NCBI GenBank assembly: GCA_030744095.1
Contig: JASLRF010000637.1
Span: 1-7,163, forward strand
Source of the DNA: Pirellulaceae bacterium
GTDB taxonomy: Bacteria > Planctomycetota > Planctomycetia > Pirellulales > Pirellulaceae
Length of the DNA stretch: 7,163 nt
Reading direction: 5' to 3'
The notes under the pieces are model-generated. The model saw only the letters and a list, made by a program, of their open reading frames with translations. It was not told the DNA's origin and did not search any database. The stretch's first letter is position 1. Every line of letters starts with the position of its first letter. Of the stretch, positions 1-5,868 are shown piece by piece. Position numbers and translations under genes: made by a program.

Positions 1-203
1 GTAAGTTCTTCTTCATTTGCAACGTCAACGCGGAGGATGCGGATCTCTTTCGCAGTTGCCGGGTCGGAGGCAGCTTTCACAAACGGCTTGCGTCCGAACA
101 AGATATTACACACGTTTCGGTCACCAACGCCGACCGCCATGACGACGTGCGTCTCTTCGATCTTTGCGACTTCGGCTTCCTCAAACTTCGCTGTTTCCAC
201 CAT
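1..203 (-). CDS. Unrecognised protein, N-terminal part (runs off left edge)
   Basis: The minus strand reads open from an ATG at 203-201 to the window edge, giving 67 complete codons; the 3' end lies outside. The protein begins MVETAKFEEAEVAK and continues with an alternating hydrophobic stretch (THVVMAVGVGDRNVCNILFG, residues 18-37), then a charged segment (ATAKEIRILRVDVANEEEL, residues 49-67). The start is well fixed: GAGGTG lies six bases upstream, and an in-frame TGA occurs seven codons before the ATG. There is no signal peptide or membrane segment in the visible part, so a cytoplasmic location is likely. I do not recognise the family; the pattern suggests a small alpha/beta or beta-rich domain, but that is a guess. 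It lies on the same strand as the PilZ gene, about 330 bases away, so co-transcription is possible but not shown. Confidence 0.7.
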   Translation of the reverse strand, partial: MVETAKFEEAEVAKIEETHVVMAVGVGDRNVCNILFGRKPFVKAASDPATAKEIRILRVDVANEEEL

Positions 204-209
204 CAGTTT

Positions 210-215
210 CACCTC
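210..215 (-). promoter_or_regulatory. Shine-Dalgarno site of the left-edge gene
   Basis: On the minus strand GAGGTG is followed by AAACTG and then ATG, a spacing of six bases. This is one of the clearest ribosome binding sites in the window and decides the start of the partial gene at 203. The GTG inside this site is in frame, but it is far more likely to be part of the site than a start. Confidence 0.6.
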
Positions 216-272
216 ATCTTCGAATCAAAGACGTCAGTATGTGGTTTTGGTGATCGCTTCGTCCACCCATCT

Positions 273-285
273 CTTGCTCAGCAAG
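273..285. repeat. 13-base dyad, possible operator
   Basis: CTTGCT and AGCAAG form a perfect six-base inverted repeat around a single C. It lies about 60 bases upstream of the ribosome binding site of the left-edge gene, where a regulator site could sit. The loop is too short for a stable hairpin in RNA, so a protein-binding site is the better reading if it has any role. A dyad this short could be chance. Confidence 0.2.
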
Positions 286-421
286 CAACAAAAGTTGGCT
301 GTTTTCTCAAGTTGACCGGTCTTACATACTGTCTGTCATGCGATGATCTCTCGAATCGGCTTGCCCCAACCGACTTTACAACATGACTTGCACCGATAAA
401 GACGAAGCTCACGAATAATCC

Positions 422-464
422 GGGCCAGCCCATGGGGATTGCATGGCGGGCCAACCCATGGGAA
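422..464. repeat. Two 17-base near-identical units around CCCATGGG
   Basis: GGGCCAGCCCATGGGGA (422-438) and GGGCCAACCCATGGGAA (448-464) match at 15 of 17 bases and start 26 bases apart. Each contains the palindrome CCCATGGG. A third CCATGG occurs at 492-497. The first unit can also fold with the start of the second (GGCCAGCCCAT with ATGGCGGGCC, one mismatch and one bulge). The block is noncoding and downstream of the PilZ gene. It could be a small repeat element or a regulator site; its role is unknown. Confidence 0.4.
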
Positions 465-495
465 GGGCGGTAGGGACGGTGGAAACAGCCCCCAT

Positions 496-532
496 GGATC
501 GGTGTTTCACGGTGGCAATGAAGGGCCGATCC
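496..532 (-). terminator. Inverted repeat next to the PilZ gene stop, possible terminator
   Basis: GGATCGG (496-502) and CCGATCC (526-532) are perfect complements separated by 23 bases. The second arm ends right at the TGA stop of the minus-strand PilZ gene (535-533). On that strand the stem follows the stop immediately, but no T-run comes after it, so it is not a classical intrinsic terminator. It may act as a 3' stem that protects the transcript, or be chance. Confidence 0.25.
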
Positions 533-1321
533 TCACCAGCTAATCCACCAGATCAAGGCCAGTAGAGATGCGACAATGACGCAACCTTTGACGCTCAGCA
601 CCCGTCGTCCGTGTGAGTCTTGGGGTTTGACCTTGGATAGCCCCCGCCTCCACCTCTCGAACACGCTTCGGTGCTTCCCACCGACTTCGCAACCAACCAA
701 ATAGCCTGACTCATATGACATCTTCCACTGGCTTACGGCCCTTATCTCCAACACCTCGCCGTGGCCATCGTCGAGCAAGATTCTGATCGGCTGATTTGGC
801 TCGACTGCATCGTCGGACGCAAAGCGAAGGCCCGCGGCGGAATAGTCAAGCAAAGTCGCACAAAATGGACTCGGATTACAAGCCAACTGCACCATTGTCT
901 GCATTTTGGTATCGCTCCGAGGCCATTGGCGCCGGTCGACACCACCAGCGGTGGCGAGCCTGTCCACGTCGTCAATGATGAGTTGAGTTGCGAATGCACA
1001 ACCAAAAAGCCAGGCTTCATCACCGTCACCTTGGCGAATCCACCGTACCTCTGCGTCCATGGCAAAATCAATGTCCAACTCGGTCGACTGGAATTGCAGT
1101 TCGACAGGTTCACCAAACACAAGTGGGCCCGAGGTCGATAGCTTCATGCCGCTAACCGATACGTCCAAGGGGCGGGCGTCTAAGACCTCATTTGAGTCAC
1201 TCGCTGAACTGCGGCGGACGAGAATTCTCAGATCACCGGAATTCTCGGGTCTTTGGGCTGCGTCTTCGATTTCGACGCGTCCGTCTTTGCGAGCTTCTGG
1301 TTGAACTGCCGTTGTCATCAC
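533..1321 (-). CDS. Tandem PilZ-domain protein with C-terminal membrane anchor
   Basis: A 262-residue protein with two PilZ-like domains, a fold that commonly binds cyclic di-GMP. The first (about 30-120) has RILVR (32-36), then DVSVSG (53-58), and a strand AEVRWIR (90-96) followed by LFGCAF, as in many PilZ domains. The second (about 129-226) has RQWPR (131-135) and DYSAAG (159-164), matching RxxxR and D/NxSxxG. Both signature pairs are present, so both sites could bind the ligand, though the first arginine motif is less typical. Residues 246-261 (GCVIVASLLALIWWIS) form one hydrophobic segment at the extreme C-terminus, preceded by basic residues (K230, K232, R239, R240, K245). The PilZ domains should therefore face the cytoplasm while tethered to the inner membrane. 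The start is GTG at 1321 or the adjacent ATG at 1318; neither has a clear Shine-Dalgarno site. The family is clear, but the output it controls is unknown. Confidence 0.85.
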   Translation of the reverse strand: MMTTAVQPEARKDGRVEIEDAAQRPENSGDLRILVRRSSASDSNEVLDARPLDVSVSGMKLSTSGPLVFGEPVELQFQSTELDIDFAMDAEVRWIRQGDGDEAWLFGCAFATQLIIDDVDRLATAGGVDRRQWPRSDTKMQTMVQLACNPSPFCATLLDYSAAGLRFASDDAVEPNQPIRILLDDGHGEVLEIRAVSQWKMSYESGYLVGCEVGGKHRSVFERWRRGLSKVKPQDSHGRRVLSVKGCVIVASLLALIWWISW

Positions 1322-1413
1322 AAGCCCGTCATTTGAAGTGCCATGTCAGTATTCCAAAACGTAGATCGCTCAGGGCAGATGGGAACTGCAAGAGCCAACG
1401 AAAGCAGTTCTAA

Positions 1414-1428
1414 AAGGAGTACACTGTG
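1414..1428 (+). promoter_or_regulatory. Strong Shine-Dalgarno/GTG initiation site
   Basis: AAGGAG (1414-1419) is followed by six bases and then GTG (1426-1428). This is the best-matching ribosome binding site in the window, stronger than those of the large genes, yet it opens only a short ORF. That makes it either the start of a real small gene or leader peptide, or the remaining start of a decayed gene. Confidence 0.4.
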
Positions 1429-1638
1429 ACGATTCTATCAGTCGTGACGGCCCTGTCCGGGCAACGCGTCGACCGCGGTGACCACCTGGCGAACCTCGAT
1501 ATTGATAACGCTAACGTCTTTCACCCTCTACAATGGACTTACAGCTGCCACAACACACATGCACGCCCTCGACTGTCACGGTGCCGGCCCAGCAAAGCTG
1601 GGGGAATAAAAAACAAAGTTGTCAGCGATATTACGTAA
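1426..1638 (+). CDS. Possible small protein or decayed gene start, 70 residues
   Basis: This ORF begins at GTG behind a near-perfect Shine-Dalgarno site and ends at TAA. The first half (VTILSVVTALSGQ, then a D/N-rich part near residues 25-31) uses G/C-ending codons like the neighbouring genes. The second half is rich in Arg, Cys and His and looks less like a natural protein. There is no signal peptide, membrane segment or known motif. Straight after the TAA the same frame stays open for another 90 codons, so this could be the front of a gene broken by a nonsense change. It is divergent from the PilZ gene, with about 100 bases between the starts. The evidence is essentially the ribosome binding site, so this is a weak call. 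Confidence 0.25.
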   Translation: MTILSVVTALSGQRVDRGDHLANLDIDNANVFHPLQWTYSCHNTHARPRLSRCRPSKAGGIKNKVVSDIT

Positions 1639-1911
1639 ACTCCGGCGGTTCGCATTGCCAAACTCTCCGAAGAAGAAAGGGCTCCGTTTGAACTGCTATT
1701 CAGCGCAAATTCCCGCCTTGGACCCGGCGGCGTATTCCTCAACCGGAGGCCGTTGATGATCGCATCAGTTCGCAGAAAAGGCAGCGGATTGCTGGTTAAT
1801 GTCCAGAGGAAATGGGATCGGCGGCAAAAAAAACTCGAAAAGAGATTCTCTCCCAGCGTTGAATTAGGCACAATCATACGGCTACCATTGGGGAGCACGG
1901 TTCGCGCCTAA
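1639..1911 (+). pseudogene. Open frame without a start, possible gene remnant
   Basis: This 90-codon stretch follows directly after the TAA at 1636-1638 and ends at TAA 1909-1911. It has no ATG or GTG near its beginning; the first ATG lies about 40 codons in. The translation reads like a folded protein in places: RIAKLSEEERAPFELLF near the start, a basic run KWDRRQKKLEKRF in the middle, and SVELGTIIRLPLGSTVRA at the end. Just over half of its third positions are G or C. I do not recognise it. It may be the second part of a broken gene starting at 1426, or a chance open frame. Confidence 0.2.
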
Positions 1912-2121
1912 CGAGCGTCCTGCCCAACCTACCTTGGTTCCAAGCACCCACCTAGATGCTCCACAATCAAAGGACTCTGCCGTAATGCGACAACAGTCTG
2001 CTGCAGGGATTCTTGCACTCACTTCGGTGTCTGTAAATTCACAGCCTCTCTGCGAACCTGGCGACTATTCGGCAGAACGATCAACGACAAGAAAATCCTC
2101 CGCCATCCAACGAGCCATCGG

Positions 2122-3375
2122 ATGTACAGCAGTGAACACAAATTGAGTCGTCGCTCGTTGCTAGGAGCTGCCAGCGGCACGTTTTTGGGCTTTCAAGTTC
2201 GGCACCTGCTGGCGCTCGAAGGAACCAGCCATCCGAAAAACGCAGAGCATGTCATTCTCTTTTGGAACGGCGGCGGCATGTCGCACATCGACACCTGGGA
2301 CCCTAAACCAGGACGTCCCACGCAGGGCGAATTCGAGGCGATTCAGACTTCCGCGCCGGGTGTGGAGATCTCTGAGATCTTCCCCAATCTCGCCAAGCAG
2401 ATGCATCATGCTGCCTTGATCCGGTCGATCGCCGGCACACAAGGAGCGCACGAACGCGCAACATACAATCTCCAAACGAGCTACAATCAGGCGGCAAACT
2501 TGATTCACCCAGGTTTGGGCTCGGTGGTGGCGCATGAGAAGGATGGACTGGACGACCTGCCCGCCTATGTCACGGTCAGTGGACAGGCACCGTGTTCGAC
2601 CTACCTTGGACAAAGCTGCGAAGCCTATTTTGTCGGCAACCCAGGTGAACGCGATCTGTCTCTCGCTTTTCCAGAAGGTATTCTGCGTGAGCGAGGCAAC
2701 AAGCGTCTGGAACCGTTGACCCGATTCAACTGTCGATTTGCCACCAACAGGAACGATGGAAAACTCGCAGCGACGGCAACGTCCATCGACGATGGCGTGC
2801 GTCTGATGCGCAGCCCGGCACTCAAGGCATTCGACTTGGATAGAGTTCCCGCGTCGACCTTAAACCGTTATGGCGACACGCCTTTTGGGCGTGGTGCCAT
2901 CCTGGCGAAACAGCTGGTTGAAACGGGCGTGCGGTTTGTTCAGGTGAATCGCGGCGGCTTTGATACCCACAGCAACAATTTCCCAGCCATGCGAAACCAC
3001 GGCAGCGTGATGGATCCGGCCTTGGCTTCGTTGGTCGAGGATCTGGCGGATACTGGTATGCTGGAAAACACGCTGGTCGTTATGCTCAGCGAATTCGGCC
3101 GAACGCCACGAATTAACGACAACGCGGGACGTGATCATTTTCCGTCGGTGTTTAGTTGTTTCATGGCTGGCGGTGGTATCCGTGGCGGAACCGTCGTCGG
3201 CTCGTCCGACAAGAACGGTGAGAAACCGGCGGAAAGACCCGTGCATGTGCCCGATCTCCACGCGACGCTCTGCCATGCCTTGGGAATCGATAGCACTAAG
3301 GAGGTCATGACACCCCTCTTGCGACCAATGAAGTTGGTGGATGGGGGGACGCCGATCGGCGAGTTGTTTGGCTAG
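2122..3375 (+). CDS. DUF1501 family protein, Tat-exported
   Basis: A 417-residue member of the DUF1501 family (PF07394), which is related in sequence to the sulfatase/alkaline phosphatase superfamily and abundant in Planctomycetes. A twin-arginine signal lies at the N-terminus (SRRSLLG, residues 9-15, then a hydrophobic stretch to about 32), so the protein should fold in the cytoplasm and be exported by Tat. Family signatures follow in order: NGGGMSHIDTWDPKPG (49-64), GGFDTHSNN (279-287), SEFGRTP (323-329) and GRDHFP (336-341). The Asp and His residues in these blocks are the likely metal ligands by analogy with the superfamily; no substrate is known. ATG 2122 is chosen because it puts the Arg pair at residues 10-11 and because the open frame upstream has no ATG, GTG or TTG start close by. 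No clear Shine-Dalgarno site precedes it. Family members usually lie beside DUF1549/DUF1553 cytochrome-like genes; none is present here. Confidence 0.92.
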   Translation: MYSSEHKLSRRSLLGAASGTFLGFQVRHLLALEGTSHPKNAEHVILFWNGGGMSHIDTWDPKPGRPTQGEFEAIQTSAPGVEISEIFPNLAKQMHHAALIRSIAGTQGAHERATYNLQTSYNQAANLIHPGLGSVVAHEKDGLDDLPAYVTVSGQAPCSTYLGQSCEAYFVGNPGERDLSLAFPEGILRERGNKRLEPLTRFNCRFATNRNDGKLAATATSIDDGVRLMRSPALKAFDLDRVPASTLNRYGDTPFGRGAILAKQLVETGVRFVQVNRGGFDTHSNNFPAMRNHGSVMDPALASLVEDLADTGMLENTLVVMLSEFGRTPRINDNAGRDHFPSVFSCFMAGGGIRGGTVVGSSDKNGEKPAERPVHVPDLHATLCHALGIDSTKEVMTPLLRPMKLVDGGTPIGELFG

Positions 3376-3378
3376 GTC

Positions 3379-3410
3379 GGCAATCGACGGTTGCCAGCGT
3401 GCGTTGCACG
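3379..3410 (+). terminator. Two small stems after the DUF1501 gene, possible terminator
   Basis: GGCAA (3379-3383) pairs with TTGCC (3391-3395) around seven bases, and CGTGC (3398-3402) pairs with GCACG (3406-3410) around GTT. They begin four bases after the DUF1501 stop. Only a short T-run (TTT) follows a few bases later, so an intrinsic terminator is possible but weak. If real, it would separate the DUF1501 gene from the TPR pair. Confidence 0.25.
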
Positions 3411-3523
3411 GAGGTTTAACGCACGACAATGGTAAGAACTCGAAAGCTTGTTTCGGGTCCTTGGTTAGAATAGACAGTGATGTGCGTTGTGTTCCTCGAC
3501 TTCCACCTGATCGGTGTGCCTTC

Positions 3524-5866
3524 ATGTGTCACAAATCCATTTTGGTGTTGTTTACCTTCGTCATCTTTTCGAGCAGTTTCGTGCGCGGCGCGGCCGGCCA
3601 AGAGCCTGCGGCAGAGACTGTCCCAGTGCGTGGATCGTTGATTGAGGATCGCGCGGCGCGGAAGCTGATTGAAGCTGGTGATGCGCGATACGAAGCCGAA
3701 GAGACCAAGAAGGCGGTCGAGATCTGGCAGTCCGTGATCGAACGCTATCCACGTAGCCGCGTTCGTTTCCAAGCCCACATGCGGTTGGGAACCTACTACT
3801 TGGAACGCGACCGCGCATTTGAAAAGGCGCGCGTGCAGTTCGAGGCGGTAACGGCCGATGAGAACCGGGACGAAGAGCAGCGTGCCGAGGCCACACTGAA
3901 AATGGGCATCTGCTTCTACGAAGCTCGCAACTTCGGCAAGTGCTTCCAAGTCATGCGGGATGTGATCGAACGCTTTCCCGTCAGCGAAAACGTAAACCAG
4001 GCCTACTACTACATCGGTCTGGGGCATTTTCAGTTGCAGCATTACAGTCGCGCCATTGCGGCTCTGGAGAAAGTCGGCACGGCCCTGTCCAGCGACGATC
4101 GTCAGGTCCGCAAGGTTGAAGCGGGAAAACGACTGTTCGTGAAAATTGAAGATGCCGACCTGGCGGCGACCGTACAGGGAGAGCCAATCAAAGTCGGCTG
4201 CGAGGCGTCCAGCGGTGACGTCGAGACCGTGCTCTGCTATCCCGTCGGTCGAAACGTGCGAATCGTCTTGGGTAGTGTTATCACTCGGCTAGGTCGCCCG
4301 CAAAAGAATAATGGCACGCTGGAAGTCAAGGGGGACGACCGAGTCAAAGTGACCTATATCGACCAGCATACTGCTGACAAGCAACTGAACAGAGAAACAC
4401 TGCACGAAGTCGCTGTCGTGGGCGATGCGATCGTGACTATCACCGATGGAGCTTTCAGTGAGAGCCTCCAAGGCGTGGTGCTCGGCAAGACGGTCAACGT
4501 CCAAGCCAGCGACCCGGACCGTGACCTGACCGATGGTGCCGATAAATTGTCGGCTATCTTGGAGGTGCATCGCGCCAAGACCGACGAAGAACTAGAAGCG
4601 GAAGCGATTGCCGCCTTGAACAAGGACGACACAGCACCAGACTCAGACGATGTCGATGAAGATGGCCAGCCGCGGATTGATCCGTTCAAACTGATTGACC
4701 GTGCCACGATCCAATTGAACGAAGCCGCCGTTACTCGCTCGCTTGATGGCTTGGATGAGACCAATGGGAGCGACGAAGCCATTGATGTTGAAATTGCCGC
4801 CGATGACACGGCAGAATCCGCCGCGGAATCGCCCGACGACGATTCGATTCACAGTGGCGTGTTCCGCGCCACTGTCCCTCTGGCTCGCGCCGACGAACCG
4901 ATCAAGGATGACAAGATCCTCCAGGCGTTGCCCGGTGACATTGTCCGCCTGGTCTACTTGGATCAAACCAATACCACAGATAGTGTCCGCCAGGTGCAAG
5001 TCGACGCCAAGTGTATTGAAGGCAACCTGGGCGGCGTCCGCATCACGCGATCACAGATCGCCGATGGCGAATTGCGAATCAAGACACGTTTGAAGACGGC
5101 GGACGCACTGACCAATATCGGCAATCGCTACAAGGAATTTGGTCTCAAAGACAACGCTCGCGGCAAGTATGACCAGGCCTTAGAGCTGTGCGAAGAGATC
5201 ATGAACGAGGCCCGTCAACTGGGTGGCCGCTTGCTTGAAGAAACCTACGTTCAGCTGTGGCGAATTTACTTCGAAATGGATCGGCTGGAGTTGGCCGCGG
5301 CGATGGCCCAGCGACTGCAGCGCGATTTTCCGAACAGCGGCTTCGTTGATGACGCGCTCCTGCAGTTGGCCGAAGTCGCGCGCAAACAAGGCAACCTTAA
5401 CCGAGCTATCGGCGTTTACTCGCGATTGGTCAACATGGAAAGTAGCCAGTTGCGGGGTGAAGCGCAGTTTGGGATCGCCGAGTGTTACAAGGAATTGGCT
5501 GAGGCCGCCACGGGCGCGCGGGCGACTCAAATCTACGATCGGGCCTTTCAAGAATACAAGAAGGTATTTGACCGCTTCCCCGACAGCGGGCGCGTGGGCG
5601 AGGCCGTCGCGCAGATGGCGAACTACTATTATCGCCAGCAAGATTATTCCCGCGCCATTGATACGTTCGAAAATGTTCTGTCCAACTATCCTGACGCCAA
5701 GTTTTTGGACGTGATTCTGTTTAATTACGGTCGCTGCCTGTATCGGATGGATCGCAAAGGGGAAGCGCGAAGGCGATTCGACCAACTGATCGGCGACTAC
5801 CCGGAAAGTCCCTTGGCAGCCGATGCAAAACAGATTTCCGAAGCACTAGCCAAAGCAGGAATGTAA
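3524..5866 (+). CDS. Exported TPR protein with central beta domains and acidic insert
   Basis: A 780-residue exported protein of unknown specific function, likely a periplasmic or envelope scaffold. Residues 1-25 are a Sec signal peptide (core ILVLFTFVIF, cleavage likely after AAG25, mature chain starting QE). About 45-190 are TPR units ending in typical turns (RYPRSR at 74, RFPVSE at 150). About 214-500 form a beta-rich region containing the same motif twice: GDDRVKVTYIDQ (270-281) and GDIVRLVYLDQ (471-481). Similar GVF...GDxVxVxYxD patterns occur in repeats of large surface proteins. Between the motifs lies a low-complexity acidic insert (about 353-441). About 524-780 are further TPRs with turns DFPNSG (601), RFPDSG (684), NYPDAK (721) and DYPESP (758). 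ATG 3524 is chosen because the signal peptide follows at once; the frame extends upstream into the DUF1501 gene but that part is not protein-like. No clear Shine-Dalgarno site is seen. It overlaps the next gene by one base. Confidence 0.88.
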   Translation: MCHKSILVLFTFVIFSSSFVRGAAGQEPAAETVPVRGSLIEDRAARKLIEAGDARYEAEETKKAVEIWQSVIERYPRSRVRFQAHMRLGTYYLERDRAFEKARVQFEAVTADENRDEEQRAEATLKMGICFYEARNFGKCFQVMRDVIERFPVSENVNQAYYYIGLGHFQLQHYSRAIAALEKVGTALSSDDRQVRKVEAGKRLFVKIEDADLAATVQGEPIKVGCEASSGDVETVLCYPVGRNVRIVLGSVITRLGRPQKNNGTLEVKGDDRVKVTYIDQHTADKQLNRETLHEVAVVGDAIVTITDGAFSESLQGVVLGKTVNVQASDPDRDLTDGADKLSAILEVHRAKTDEELEAEAIAALNKDDTAPDSDDVDEDGQPRIDPFKLIDRATIQLNEAAVTRSLDGLDETNGSDEAIDVEIAADDTAESAAESPDDDSIHSGVFRATVPLARADEPIKDDKILQALPGDIVRLVYLDQTNTTDSVRQVQVDAKCIEGNLGGVRITRSQIADGELRIKTRLKTADALTNIGNRYKEFGLKDNARGKYDQALELCEEIMNEARQLGGRLLEETYVQLWRIYFEMDRLELAAAMAQRLQRDFPNSGFVDDALLQLAEVARKQGNLNRAIGVYSRLVNMESSQLRGEAQFGIAECYKELAEAATGARATQIYDRAFQEYKKVFDRFPDSGRVGEAVAQMANYYYRQQDYSRAIDTFENVLSNYPDAKFLDVILFNYGRCLYRMDRKGEARRRFDQLIGDYPESPLAADAKQISEALAKAGM

Positions 5867-5868
5867 TG
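5857..5868 (+). promoter_or_regulatory. Coupled stop/start with internal Shine-Dalgarno
   Basis: AGGA (5857-5860) is followed by five bases and the ATG at 5866-5868, whose first base is the last base of the upstream TAA stop. Ribosomes finishing the first TPR protein are thus placed to start the second, which suggests similar amounts of both proteins and a shared task. Confidence 0.7.

Larger units (their letters stand above)
216..532. other. Intergenic region between two minus-strand genes
   Basis: I see no convincing gene here. The short plus-strand ORFs that enter it from the left are shadows of the minus-strand partial gene. It contains a 13-base dyad (273-285, CTTGCT-C-AGCAAG), a near-identical pair of 17-base units around CCCATGGG (422-464), and a seven-base inverted repeat next to the PilZ stop codon (496-532). 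It should hold the promoter of the left-edge gene if that gene is not read through from the PilZ gene. I found no good -35/-10 pair. Confidence 0.5.
1322..2121. other. 800-base stretch without a convincing gene
   Basis: It separates the minus-strand PilZ gene from the plus-strand DUF1501 gene and so should hold divergent promoters, but no strong -35/-10 pair stands out. It contains a strong Shine-Dalgarno/GTG pair (1414-1428) opening a 70-codon ORF. A 90-codon open stretch in the same frame (1639-1911) lacks a start near its beginning. A 119-codon minus-strand frame (1539-1898) overlaps these. There is also a hairpin CCCAGC-AAA-GCTGGG (1588-1602), with no T-run after it, and a dyad CTTGG-TT-CCAAG (1933-1944). 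An ATG-started frame at 1985-2146 gives 53 codons that overlap the DUF1501 start, with no clear ribosome binding site and unbiased codon use. I read the stretch as mostly regulatory or decayed sequence. Confidence 0.45.

Noticed and set aside
235..331. Eight-base inverted repeat CAGTATGT (235-242) and ACATACTG (324-331)
   Set aside because: The arms are 81 bases apart and short; a match of this size in a gap this long could well be chance.
1588..1602. Hairpin CCCAGC-AAA-GCTGGG as an intrinsic terminator
   Set aside because: The stem is perfect, but A-rich sequence follows on the plus strand and no T-run follows it on either strand.
1912..2121. N-terminal extension of the DUF1501 protein in its own open frame
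   Set aside because: There is no ATG, GTG or TTG start close upstream, the translation is unusually rich in Cys and Arg, and it would displace the Tat signal from the N-terminus.
2364..2381. Repeated AGATCT around 2367-2380
   Set aside because: It lies in the DUF1501 coding sequence and follows from the repeated Glu-Ile codons of EISEIF.
3466..3471. TAGAAT as a -10 box for the TPR operon
   Set aside because: It matches TATAAT at five of six positions, but the nearest -35-like TTGTTT is only 12 bases upstream, too close for a normal promoter.
3341..3523. Earlier start for the first TPR protein, giving 841 residues
   Set aside because: The extension would overlap the DUF1501 gene and bury the signal peptide at residue 62; ATG 3524 places the signal at the N-terminus.
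2860..3525. 221-codon minus-strand ORF
   Set aside because: It overlaps the conserved C-terminal half of the DUF1501 gene and shows no protein motif; it is an antisense shadow.
3416..4042. 208-codon minus-strand ORF
   Set aside because: It covers the signal peptide and first TPRs of the plus-strand gene and has no features of its own.
5180..5785. 201-codon minus-strand ORF
   Set aside because: It lies fully inside the plus-strand TPR gene, whose frame shows clear TPR motifs; the reverse frame has no recognisable domain.
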